DNA of 64,000 nt from a virus. This document shows positions 35,508 to 43,733 of this stretch, piece by piece. The position numbers and the translations under genes were made by a program. Each line of letters begins with the position of its first letter. The stretch's first letter is position 1. The DNA lies in IMG/VR virus record IMGVR_UViG_3300037294_000266, positions 202,647-266,646 of that record; one strand, written 5' to 3'. The notes beneath the pieces were generated by a model, which was not told where the DNA came from, did not search any database, and saw only the letters and a list, made by a program, of their open reading frames with translations.

Positions 35508-36566
35508 CTAGGTCACTGCAGCGCACAGATCTTTTACACCCGATGGTGTCAGGTAACGTTCGGTTCCGAAGAGGTCATTGATGATGTTAGAGATGAACTG
35601 TTTGTGTAGGTTAGCGACTGTATTTGCTGGAACGCCTTTTATGCCGAATTGATTACAGTATTCGAACACCCCCCATTTCTTATCTTTGGTTACGAATAGA
35701 TCCAAAGAACTGAGAGGACCTATCACGTCCCGCGCCAATGCGCTTAAATCGTGAATTTGTTTAGAGGACAGCACCGACTCGATGGAAACAATGTCTTCAC
35801 CAAGGATACTGTTTGTGTTCGATCCTGATGCTTGGGGAAACCCATCGGCATTGTAGACATTACGTTTCTGGACGTAAGCGATCTCGCTCTGCGCGCCAGT
35901 GATTATACGGTACTCAGATTCAATATTGTCAACAAACGATTGAATCGAATAACCTTGGGTTTTTAGACCAGACAGGCCTTCATCGACGTGATGTTCGCCG
36001 CGTGTAGAATAAGCCATATCCGGATCGTACTTATTCAGCTCTTCAAACAGTTCTTTGCTGGTAGACATGCCCTTGATGTACTTATCAAGAGCTTCAATCA
36101 TTACAGCAAATGGAATCTTATCAGTATCGACAAGAAACTGTCCTATTCCACGAGCTCCGTCGTTAGGCTTGATGACTACCTTACCACTCGGGTTGACAAG
36201 ACTACTGAGTCCCAGTGCTTGGGAGTGCACCCATGATTTAATTTTGACGAAGTCGTCATCGTTAAACTGTAACCGCCCAGCAGTGCGCTTGACATAGTTG
36301 TTGATCCGCATTGCCTGTTCGGTTTTACTATACCGGCGATTTACGAACACCATATGTGGTGGCAGTATGCGCTCAGCAGCGATCTCATTGATCTTTAAAG
36401 TGCCGTCACTGATCATGAAATCAAAGTTGAAATGCTCCTCTCCATCAATGACGCTAAGTTGAGGGTCGTTGTGGAAGAATATTTGTTTATTGTTAATGAC
36501 AATGCCTTGATGCAGCACCCAGAAATTGTTCATGAACTTACTAACAACGATATATACACGTTCCAT
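35508..36566 (-). CDS. ATP-grasp-like ligase (352 aa)
   Basis: Start chosen at ATG 36566, six bases after AGGAG; the longer reading from 36626 lacks a site. ATP-grasp features are visible: VVIKPNDGARGIGQFLV with the phosphate-loop lysine at residue 133, a later FVDNIESEYRII segment, and a metal-binding end of the form DLFVTKDKKWGVFEYCNQFGIKG. ATP-grasp enzymes join a carboxylate to an amine or hydroxyl through an acyl-phosphate. Related enzymes make ester and amide crosslinks in graspetides or add amino acids to proteins (RimK). It is the only minus-strand gene inside the modification island. Substrate unknown. Confidence 0.65.
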   Translation of the reverse strand: MERVYIVVSKFMNNFWVLHQGIVINNKQIFFHNDPQLSVIDGEEHFNFDFMISDGTLKINEIAAERILPPHMVFVNRRYSKTEQAMRINNYVKRTAGRLQFNDDDFVKIKSWVHSQALGLSSLVNPSGKVVIKPNDGARGIGQFLVDTDKIPFAVMIEALDKYIKGMSTSKELFEELNKYDPDMAYSTRGEHHVDEGLSGLKTQGYSIQSFVDNIESEYRIITGAQSEIAYVQKRNVYNADGFPQASGSNTNSILGEDIVSIESVLSSKQIHDLSALARDVIGPLSSLDLFVTKDKKWGVFEYCNQFGIKGVPANTVANLHKQFISNIINDLFGTERYLTPSGVKDLCAAVT

Positions 36567-36624
36567 CGGAGACTCCTGATGTTTAGACCATATAAGACCA
36601 CAGGTAAGTAAAACATAACGATAC

Positions 36625-36637
36625 AATCCCTATGTAA
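36625..36637 (+). promoter_or_regulatory. Possible phage promoter, TATG-type motif
   Basis: AATCCCTATGTAA, 24 bases from the G of TATG to the start at 36658. Matches the AATCCTATGTA word before the gene at 56053. It would drive the second plus-strand part of the modification island. Confidence 0.4.
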
Positions 36638-36657
36638 TCTTTAATGCTGAGGTCGAC

Positions 36658-36906
36658 ATGGCAGTCTTTAAAGTAGGGCAAACTGTTTGGGCTGGTAAAA
36701 TACTCTCCACAGATGCATGCGGTGACCATCCTGCATTTCTACATGCACGAAAGGGCGACGAGTTAATTGTAATAGCTCACGACGATGATCGCGTTTATCC
36801 CTACAGCGTAGCGGATAATCCAGAAGGTAAAGAATCTTTCCGTGCTGCGGCATCTGATCTGATGGGTCAGAAACCATTCAAGCATAACATCGAACAAGGC
36901 TGGTGA
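36658..36906 (+). CDS. Small protein, SH3-like strand pattern (82 aa)
   Basis: Preceded by GAGG. Starts with FKVGQTVWAGKI and continues KGDELIVIAHDDDRVYPYSV, a strand order seen in small SH3-like barrels. One Cys (STDACGDHP). First gene after a possible promoter and upstream of four consecutive radical SAM genes. It could be a recognition or carrier protein for them, or a substrate. No family is certain. Confidence 0.5.
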   Translation: MAVFKVGQTVWAGKILSTDACGDHPAFLHARKGDELIVIAHDDDRVYPYSVADNPEGKESFRAAASDLMGQKPFKHNIEQGW

Positions 36907-36910
36907 GTCC

Positions 36911-37078
36911 ATGACAACTATCTTCGACACGCAAGACAAACCTTTCAAGCCACTTGAGAAAGATGACGAGTGGCTGTACCAGAAGATGAAGGAGCAGCAA
37001 GCGTCTGGTGATGTACGTCGAGATTTCCACAATGAATGGCTTGCACAGCCACCTGTTATCGAAACATCTGAGGACTGA
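36911..37078 (+). CDS. Small protein upstream of radical SAM genes (55 aa)
   Basis: ATG at 36911, four bases after the previous stop, ending three bases before the GTG of the third radical SAM gene. Sequence begins MTTIFDTQDKPFKPLEKDDE; it is highly charged, without Cys, and its C-terminal part (about NEWLAQPPVIETSED) looks unstructured. Its length, position and charged leader-like composition would suit a precursor peptide, but there is no core motif. A GAGGA near its end serves as the ribosome binding site of the next gene. Confidence 0.5.
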   Translation: MTTIFDTQDKPFKPLEKDDEWLYQKMKEQQASGDVRRDFHNEWLAQPPVIETSED

Positions 37079-37081
37079 TCT

Positions 37082-38170
37082 GTGGATGTTATAGTTAAAC
37101 CGACCGTTGCTTGTAATTTTAAGTGTACATTCTGTTCGAGTACTCATTTATCAGAAAACCCAACAGATATCGTAGAGCTCTCTACGCTTAAGCAGTTTAT
37201 CCAGCGCTTCCCAGAAACCAATACCGTGATCGTCAATGGTGGAGACCCGCTCATGATGCCTCCTGAGTATTACTGGGAGATGATTAAGATGCTGGATGAA
37301 CTTGATAGTCATGCGAGCATCAGTTTCACCAGTAACCTCTGGCCTTTCTACAAGAAGCCTGAGATATGGGAAGAGTTATTCAAACATGATCGCCTAGGTA
37401 TCACGACTTCTTTCCAATACGGTGACAAGCGCCTCAAAGGCGACAAGTCAGTCTTCACAGAAGAAGACTTCAGGAATGTCAGTGACATGTTCCTTGAACG
37501 CATTGGTTACCGTCCTAGCTTCATTGCCGTCATTGACAAGGACAACGAGCACACTGTCTTGGACACGGTTCGTCTGGCTAAGGAAATGGGTGTTGAAGCC
37601 AAGATCAACCACGTTGTTGCTTCAGGACCCGAAGTGGATAATCGTGGCATCATCATGGGCAGTCAGAATAACTTCTTCACTCAGGCGGATATCTACCGTC
37701 ATTATGTCCAGATCTACGATGCCGGTCTGATGGAGTGGGAATACAACACCAAACAGATGGCTAAGAAGCTTAAGGGATTGGCCACTACCTGTCCGTTAGC
37801 ACGGAACTGCGACAGTGGTATTCGAGCATTGCAGCCTGGCGGTGGTTATTATTCATGTGGGTCGTTTGGTGATGATGGCGAACATCCCATTGACTTCGAA
37901 GCAGAGATGGCCGGCGAGTTCTTCACCCCACTGCAATACGAAGCCGACTTAGACTCGATGAAAGAGTCGTGCTACACATGCCCTATGTTCAGTATTTGTA
38001 ATGGCTGTCGTAAAACCATTGCAGACACCAAGCGAATGGGACTTGTAGAACATCATTGCAAAACCATGAAAGAGATTGCTCCACGGATCATCGATATCAA
38101 CGGACTGACCGGTAAGGTATTTCCAACGCCATACGTTGACGAATCAGTGCAGCTCATTGCTAAGGCATAA
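37082..38170 (+). CDS. Radical SAM protein 3 (362 aa)
   Basis: GTG start after GAGGACTGATCT. CxxxCxxC at Cys11, Cys15 and Cys18 (ACNFKCTFC) and VIVNGGDPLMMPPE for SAM binding. The C-terminal region has further cysteines in SPASM-like order (CPLARNCDSG, YYSCGSFG, CYTCPMFSICNGCR). One of four radical SAM genes in a row, each within a few bases of the next. Confidence 0.85.
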   Translation: MDVIVKPTVACNFKCTFCSSTHLSENPTDIVELSTLKQFIQRFPETNTVIVNGGDPLMMPPEYYWEMIKMLDELDSHASISFTSNLWPFYKKPEIWEELFKHDRLGITTSFQYGDKRLKGDKSVFTEEDFRNVSDMFLERIGYRPSFIAVIDKDNEHTVLDTVRLAKEMGVEAKINHVVASGPEVDNRGIIMGSQNNFFTQADIYRHYVQIYDAGLMEWEYNTKQMAKKLKGLATTCPLARNCDSGIRALQPGGGYYSCGSFGDDGEHPIDFEAEMAGEFFTPLQYEADLDSMKESCYTCPMFSICNGCRKTIADTKRMGLVEHHCKTMKEIAPRIIDINGLTGKVFPTPYVDESVQLIAKA

Positions 38171-38173
38171 TTC

Positions 38174-39100
38174 ATGACAAAGCCTAAAATAAATATCAGT
38201 ATCAACCCGTGGTATTTCTGTAATTTTAAATGTGACTTCTGCTACTTGACTCCTGAGCAATTAGGGGATCGAAAGCGTCTTGACCTCGAGACACTCGAAC
38301 AACGGCTCGATGAACTCCTGCAACATTACGTTATCGGACACATCGATCTATATGGTGGTGAAGTATTACTACTGCCTGAAGAATACATCAATGCTATCCG
38401 TGACATGTTACACGTCCGAGGTATTGATGACTTGGTTCTGGTTACTAACCTGTCTCATCTCCACCCAGTCGTTCACGAGAAGGATTGGGAAATATCGGTC
38501 TCGTATGACTTTGATGCTCGTGAGAAACATGAACATGTGTTACAGAACATGCTTCTCATGACACAACCTTTCAGTATCTTGTCTCTGGCAGGGCGCCAGT
38601 TTCTCGATAAGGTTACTCCAGACATCTACGTCGACACGATGAATATGTTTGGTAATCTGAAAGGTTGTGAGATCAAACCTTACAGTAGTAACCAAGCCAA
38701 CGACCAGCCTGTGACGTACCGAGAATACGAAGAGTTTGTCTGGGCAGTGATTGATCATCCGGCTCGTAACTTCTACTTTGAGAACGCCACTCAGGTTGAA
38801 GAAGCATTTGAAGGCACTCGTAATTCATTCAGCGATGACCACATCTACATCACACCTGAAGGTAAGTTTGCAGTACTGGAGTTCGATGACAATGATCATG
38901 AATTCTTTATGCCACTGGAATCGATTGCAGAGTACCAACAGTGGTGTGTAATCGAGAAGAGCCGTGTTAATGTCAATCCGATCTGTTCGGCATGTCCTTA
39001 CAACGGATCTTGTCTCTCTGAACACCTTCGTAATGTAACGTCCCTCGATAATTCCTGTAATGGGTTCCGAGGACTCATTGATAAATGGGGTGCATCGTGA
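38174..39100 (+). CDS. Radical SAM protein 4 (308 aa)
   Basis: CxxxCxxC at Cys16, Cys20 and Cys23 (FCNFKCDFC), followed by DLYGGEVLLLPE. The C-terminal cysteines (ICSACPYNGSC, NSCNG) suggest a shortened auxiliary-cluster domain. Starts four bases after protein 3 and overlaps the start of protein 5. Its N-terminal motif and layout resemble protein 3, so the two may be paralogues. Confidence 0.8.
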   Translation: MTKPKINISINPWYFCNFKCDFCYLTPEQLGDRKRLDLETLEQRLDELLQHYVIGHIDLYGGEVLLLPEEYINAIRDMLHVRGIDDLVLVTNLSHLHPVVHEKDWEISVSYDFDAREKHEHVLQNMLLMTQPFSILSLAGRQFLDKVTPDIYVDTMNMFGNLKGCEIKPYSSNQANDQPVTYREYEEFVWAVIDHPARNFYFENATQVEEAFEGTRNSFSDDHIYITPEGKFAVLEFDDNDHEFFMPLESIAEYQQWCVIEKSRVNVNPICSACPYNGSCLSEHLRNVTSLDNSCNGFRGLIDKWGAS

Positions 39101-40149
39101 AAGCTCAACATCTTGAAGTAGAACACAGGCAGCGCCTGGAGATCACTCTCGACATCTTTCGAGGGTGTGGTCATAGCTGCTCAGGCTGCATGATCAATAC
39201 GTCGCTGGGTGGGGATGTCAACGACATTCCTGAACTCCATGCACTGATCAGTGAAATGGTTGACGTTGGGTATGTGGCGTTTGATCTCGGTGTAGGTCCT
39301 ACTGATTACATGTCTGCAGACAACACCGCCGAGGTCATGGACCATCCGGTCTTTCAAGAGATGGCGCAGAAATTCCATCAGGTTACGTTCAACGCAGCGT
39401 TCCTTGAGAAAGACATGGAGAAGTATAGGTCGATGTGCGAAGACATTGACCTGGCACTCCCTGGTAAATCTATACGCTTCTTAATTCCGGCAGCGCCTCC
39501 ATTTTTCAAGACACACAAGTTTGGCGACATGATTGAATCCAAACTTGAGTTCGTGAAGGATAATCTACATAGCGCTTACCTGAATGAAGCTGGCTTTGTG
39601 GTTAACTGCACGGCAGACACTGTGGGTGATGACTTTGAGGCCATGATGAATAATGGCTTTGATATTGAATTCCCTGTTGATAAGGATGATATCTTGAATA
39701 TCCCTTACGGTCGAGCGCCTGTAAAGGATCTGATGACGGCACAGCACATCAAGCGGATGTCTCATCGCATCACTCAGTTCTATTCAACACTGAATGGTAC
39801 AGATGAGCGTCGTCGCAATCCTGATCTCTGCTACCACACCGGTACCATGGTCAATCTCCTGTACACCGGCGGTAAGCTTTACTGGGTGCCTTTCCTTAAA
39901 GACGACTGCGCGTTCCTTGAAGATGCTTTCTCTGTGTCGAAGCCCTGGTCTATGGATAATCTCCTAAAGACTCGTCAGGCGGCTCTAGAGAGCGCTCTAG
40001 ACTACCTTAAGGACACGCCGTGCATGACCTGTCCTTATCTGAGCAGTTGTTCAGAGAAAGGTATCATTAACATCATGGAACACATGCAGATCCGTGATTG
40101 TCTAGTTGGGTTAGAACATGTTAAATCAACCGCAGAGTCCAGCGTTTAA
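39097..40149 (+). CDS. Radical SAM protein 5 (350 aa)
   Basis: Start chosen at GTG 39097, which overlaps the previous stop (GTGA) and follows GGGG. An ATG at 39085 is the alternative. CxxxCxxC at Cys24, Cys28 and Cys31 (GCGHSCSGC) with ITLDIFRG before it. The usual GGE motif is not obvious; FDLGVGPTDYMS stands in its place, shared in form with protein 6 (FTIGPVDVISS). C-terminal CMTCPYLSSCSEKG. Proteins 5 and 6 form a distinct pair within the island. Overlaps protein 6 by 32 bases. Confidence 0.75.
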   Translation: MKAQHLEVEHRQRLEITLDIFRGCGHSCSGCMINTSLGGDVNDIPELHALISEMVDVGYVAFDLGVGPTDYMSADNTAEVMDHPVFQEMAQKFHQVTFNAAFLEKDMEKYRSMCEDIDLALPGKSIRFLIPAAPPFFKTHKFGDMIESKLEFVKDNLHSAYLNEAGFVVNCTADTVGDDFEAMMNNGFDIEFPVDKDDILNIPYGRAPVKDLMTAQHIKRMSHRITQFYSTLNGTDERRRNPDLCYHTGTMVNLLYTGGKLYWVPFLKDDCAFLEDAFSVSKPWSMDNLLKTRQAALESALDYLKDTPCMTCPYLSSCSEKGIINIMEHMQIRDCLVGLEHVKSTAESSV

Positions 40150-41098
40150 TCTGACCCTTGAGATTCTACAGGGGTGTAAGTACAACTGCGTAGGCTGTAT
40201 GGTCGATAAAGACTACGAGCCTCTTATTCCATTTGACCAGGACACGGATAAGATCCTTGAAATGGTCGATGCGATGAAAGCTGAAGGGTATCGGACTCGA
40301 GAGTTTACAATCGGGCCAGTGGATGTCATCAGCTCGAAGACAGGGGATTCGATATTCGATCATCGCTTGATTAAGGGGCTGGCTGAGCGGTTTGAATCTG
40401 TCGTCATTCCGTTAGCACTGATGAAAGGGAAGTCGTTTACACTGGCCACTCCTTTCCAGCTAAAGAGTACTGACAACCCTAAACACGTCGATCTAATAAA
40501 GCGTCGTGTGATGTTCATCCAAGCGTCATTGCCTGACGTTAAATTTGAGCTACTGTACATTACCGTTAACATGATTGGCGATGCAGTAGATGCATTTGAT
40601 GTTGCATTAAACCGAAGACTCCATGATATTGATTTTGGTGTCAGACGACTCATTGAGTTTGTATTCCCTCACCCTAGAAAGGGGTTGGATAATTTACTCA
40701 TGCAGAACTTGTTTAAGCGCAACTTCGGACATTTCTGTGACGTCATTAAACAGTGTAAGAACACTGATCTAAATCGTCATCTCATTAAACCAGCTGATGA
40801 TAGCTACGAAACAACCTATCGTGATGGCAGACTGTATTACACACCGACACTGATCGAGAAGTTTCCTATATTCGATCCGATGTTTGAAATAACGTCTCCA
40901 TGGACTCTCGAGAAGATAGAGCTGTTCAAGATGGATCTCTATCTAGACAGTCTGGTTAAATATTCAGTGAGCGGACCGTGCAGTAAGTGTTGTAATTTAA
41001 GTAAGTGTGCTGAGGGCGATGTTCACTCCATCATGACTCATTTGAATGACTCGACTTGTCTGGTATCTCTTTATAACGACTGGAGTGTGATAACGTGA
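40118..41098 (+). CDS. Radical SAM protein 6 (326 aa)
   Basis: CxxxCxxC at Cys20, Cys24 and Cys27 (GCKYNCVGC) after LTLEILQ, then FTIGPVDVISS in the SAM-binding position. The C-terminal CSKCCNLSKCAEGDVHSIMTHL matches protein 5 in layout (CMTCPYLSSC...INIMEHM). Clearly paralogous to protein 5. The stop overlaps the start of the oxygenase-like gene (GTGA). Confidence 0.75.
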   Translation: MLNQPQSPAFNLTLEILQGCKYNCVGCMVDKDYEPLIPFDQDTDKILEMVDAMKAEGYRTREFTIGPVDVISSKTGDSIFDHRLIKGLAERFESVVIPLALMKGKSFTLATPFQLKSTDNPKHVDLIKRRVMFIQASLPDVKFELLYITVNMIGDAVDAFDVALNRRLHDIDFGVRRLIEFVFPHPRKGLDNLLMQNLFKRNFGHFCDVIKQCKNTDLNRHLIKPADDSYETTYRDGRLYYTPTLIEKFPIFDPMFEITSPWTLEKIELFKMDLYLDSLVKYSVSGPCSKCCNLSKCAEGDVHSIMTHLNDSTCLVSLYNDWSVIT

Positions 41099-41532
41099 GT
41101 AAGGAAGAACAGCTTACTTTTATTCAGTTAGAACAGATGCCTTTTCCAGATTGGCTGATAGACGCTGTCCTTTGTGAACCTAACAAAGCGTTCATTGAGA
41201 CAGCGTCTATCAACGACTACGTCAACAGCATCATACTGCCAATTGTTGCTGATGAACTCAACTGGCCAGACAATCTGCAAGTGACAGCAAACCATGTCCA
41301 TTGTAGCAGTGACGGACTCGAGCCACACGACCATCTCCCTCACGAATACACTTCAGTACTCTATCTCATTGATGCCGAAGGTGATCTGATTGTTCATGAC
41401 GATGGCGAACACCGTGTCACGCCAGCAGAAGGTCGGTTTGTTCTGATGGACGCTCGTCTTAAACACAGTGTTGAACCATCCAACTGCATGCGTATTTCTC
41501 TGGTGACCAACTATGCAACCACCTGCCTATAA
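41095..41532 (+). CDS. Fe(II)/2-oxoglutarate oxygenase-like protein (145 aa)
   Basis: GTG start overlapping the previous stop. The second half shows the strand pattern of prolyl-hydroxylase-like oxygenases: HDHLPHEYTSVLYLIDAEGD (first metal ligands), then EGRFVLMDARLKHSVEP (distal His) and MRISLVTNY, with an Arg in the 2-oxoglutarate position. Short for the family, so possibly a minimal domain. Overlaps the next gene by 20 bases. Confidence 0.6.
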   Translation: MSKEEQLTFIQLEQMPFPDWLIDAVLCEPNKAFIETASINDYVNSIILPIVADELNWPDNLQVTANHVHCSSDGLEPHDHLPHEYTSVLYLIDAEGDLIVHDDGEHRVTPAEGRFVLMDARLKHSVEPSNCMRISLVTNYATTCL

Positions 41533-41947
41533 AGACTATCAACTGCTCTACGATGAATATGTCCAAGAGCATGCTGACGATTTTGCTAACATGGAAATCG
41601 TTGAGGATCCTGAACTTGTGGAAAACGCGCTCCATTACTTCAAGGAAGCGTCTTTCCCGCTCATCTATCCGGCTAAGAGTTATGCGGTGGCTATCATTTA
41701 CGCCACTAAGATTCATGAACTCTACGATATCCCAGTCAAGACGACCTTGAATGATCCCGATCTATTCTTAGGACATGACCGGTACTTCGTTCCGTATGAG
41801 CTAGATCCCCACACCTACGACGCTATCTTGGCTCGCTTAGAGACTATTCCTAATTGGATGGAATCTGGCTGGGCTCCGCAGTCGGTGAAGTACTGTCTTT
41901 TAGAATGTACTGAAGACGGTGTCAACTCGGTATTGAGCGGAGAGTGA
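41513..41947 (+). CDS. Hypothetical island protein (144 aa)
   Basis: Lies between oxygenase-like genes with overlaps or contact on both sides, so it is part of the same unit. Acidic, Tyr-rich, with one segment LIYPAKSYAVAIIYATKIHELY. No family recognised. Possibly an accessory or substrate protein. Confidence 0.5.
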   Translation: MQPPAYKDYQLLYDEYVQEHADDFANMEIVEDPELVENALHYFKEASFPLIYPAKSYAVAIIYATKIHELYDIPVKTTLNDPDLFLGHDRYFVPYELDPHTYDAILARLETIPNWMESGWAPQSVKYCLLECTEDGVNSVLSGE

Positions 41948-41949
41948 CC

Positions 41950-42507
41950 ATGAACTATCTAGAGCCGTGGAAGACTGAGATCGGGCATTTCAACGTGGCT
42001 GATCAGTTTGACATGACGGCCTTTGGTGAAGAGATATTTACGTTATTTGCCATGACCAATGGAGAGGACGAAAGTCAACGTAAGATTGACCCTTCGACGT
42101 TTCCTGTCCTTCTGAAGATGCGTGATGAAACAATAACGCCAGCGGTCATTGAATATACGAAACGTTGTTTCAACTACGACATGGATAAGTTCTATGTTGA
42201 AAGTAATGGTAAGTGGATTGCAGAAGGTGAGGGACTGTATCCACATTGGCATCCTGGCTCAGTCATCTCGGTCATCTGCTATCCAGTAGATTCTGCAAAT
42301 GGTTTGAACATGTTCGATCCTAAGGGGAACGCCATTCGGGGTTATCCTAAAGAGATGCGATGGGGACATTTTGCCAACTTGAACATCTCGCCTAAAGCAG
42401 GTGACATCTTCATATTCCCCAGTTACCTCCAACACAGCGTAAGTCATGTGACAGAAGAGGTGCGGTTGTCTCTGCTCCACGAGTATTATGTCACCCACAA
42501 TTTATAG
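41950..42507 (+). CDS. Fe(II)/2-oxoglutarate oxygenase-like protein A (185 aa)
   Basis: Start chosen at ATG 41950 after GGAGAG. Contains LYPHWHPGSVISVICYP, FDPKG, ISPKAGDIFIFPSYLQHSV and VRLSLLHEY. This is the order seen in a family of putative 2OG-Fe(II) oxygenases in which HxHPxS...YY is followed by FPSWxxHxVxP and RIS. Predicted to hydroxylate a protein or small molecule. Tandem paralogue of the next gene; both begin with (I/E)xPWKxEI. Confidence 0.65.
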   Translation: MNYLEPWKTEIGHFNVADQFDMTAFGEEIFTLFAMTNGEDESQRKIDPSTFPVLLKMRDETITPAVIEYTKRCFNYDMDKFYVESNGKWIAEGEGLYPHWHPGSVISVICYPVDSANGLNMFDPKGNAIRGYPKEMRWGHFANLNISPKAGDIFIFPSYLQHSVSHVTEEVRLSLLHEYYVTHNL

Positions 42508-42519
42508 GAAGTACGTACA

Positions 42520-43071
42520 ATGAAAATCATTCAGCCGTGGAAGATAGAGATCGCCCAGTACAATCTTCTCGAACAGGTGGATAACAGTGCCATCACCGAA
42601 GAAGTCCACATGCTTCACTGCCTATCTCCACGTGACTCTCTGACACCTCTGGTAGTGACTCCAGAGCAATTCCCAGCGTTGTGTCACTTCCGTGACAAGA
42701 TTGTTCACGGACTGGTGGTTGATTACATTCGCCGAGTGTTCGGTGTTGAGCCATTCGATATTGCTACCGATACGTTTGGCAAGGTGTTCGACAAGCAACA
42801 AGGACTTGGCAGTCACTTGCATGGCAACTCGTGCCTGACGAGCGTGTACTATCCTAGCGATTCTGATGCAGGGATGTCTCTGGCAGACCCGCGCTTCAAT
42901 GCATCTCGTGGATATCCGCGTTCGATACGTGATAACCACTTTGGCGAGTTCTATGTGGCGCCTAAGGCAGGTGATCTCTGGATCATGCCTAGCTATATCC
43001 AGCACAGTGTTGCTCCAAGTACAGAAGAGATGCGTCTCTCTCTAATCAATGACTTTCATTTCAAGGCATAA
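42520..43071 (+). CDS. Fe(II)/2-oxoglutarate oxygenase-like protein B (183 aa)
   Basis: Start at ATG 42520 after AGGAAG. Same layout as protein A: GSHLHGNSCLTSVYYPSDSD, LADPR, VAPKAGDLWIMPSYIQHSVAP and EMRLSLINDF. The two arose by tandem duplication and have diverged, so they may act on different residues. Last enzyme-like gene of the modification island. Confidence 0.65.
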   Translation: MKIIQPWKIEIAQYNLLEQVDNSAITEEVHMLHCLSPRDSLTPLVVTPEQFPALCHFRDKIVHGLVVDYIRRVFGVEPFDIATDTFGKVFDKQQGLGSHLHGNSCLTSVYYPSDSDAGMSLADPRFNASRGYPRSIRDNHFGEFYVAPKAGDLWIMPSYIQHSVAPSTEEMRLSLINDFHFKA

Positions 43072-43073
43072 TC

Positions 43074-43733
43074 ATGACTGATGAAGAGAATGGCTTGTAT
43101 CCAGGTGTAGACCGTGGCATGTTCCGGGTCATGCGTCTTCTAGATAACTCAGGTGTCCAATTGAAAGCACAGGTACGGATCAAGAATCTGTCTGTCTTCA
43201 ACTTCCTGAGCGATCTCCAATATGCTGTAATTGGCTATGGTCTCGAATGGTGGCGTGATGGTGAACCAGGTCCTCATGAGGCCGGTGAAGCAAATCCGTA
43301 CATCCCACGCGGCCGTCCTAACATCAGTCGGTTGTACTTCAGGGGTAAGACCAGTATTACTCCAAAGATGTTGCACTTAGAGGATGCGGTCATCAATGAC
43401 TTCATCAACTCTAAAGCTCTGGCTGATCCGATGACATACTCGACGTATGCATTGGAAGCCGCTGAACAAACCAGCAGTGCGGCTGTATGGCGTGATCTGG
43501 GTAAAACAGCATTCCAGTATGCCAACGCAGTTCATATTACCAAGTTAGAAGCTTCCTCCACCACCCCTCTTGAAATTGTGGTTGAGGGTCTGCGCTTCGA
43601 GTACCGTCGTAAAGCGTCTCCAGATATTGTGAAGACTGCAGACATTAAACCGTACAAGTTCACCAAACTTCGTGATTGTTACGAAGCCATGCAAACATTT
43701 ATCGAAAATGAGGTTACCAATGGCGATTTCTAA
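43074..43733 (+). CDS. Hypothetical protein (219 aa)
   Basis: Starts two bases after the second oxygenase and overlaps the endolysin by 14 bases, linking the island to lysis genes. Mixed alpha/beta with GLEWWRDGEPGPHEAGEANP. No family recognised. Could be a further island member or a virion protein. Confidence 0.5.
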   Translation: MTDEENGLYPGVDRGMFRVMRLLDNSGVQLKAQVRIKNLSVFNFLSDLQYAVIGYGLEWWRDGEPGPHEAGEANPYIPRGRPNISRLYFRGKTSITPKMLHLEDAVINDFINSKALADPMTYSTYALEAAEQTSSAAVWRDLGKTAFQYANAVHITKLEASSTTPLEIVVEGLRFEYRRKASPDIVKTADIKPYKFTKLRDCYEAMQTFIENEVTNGDF

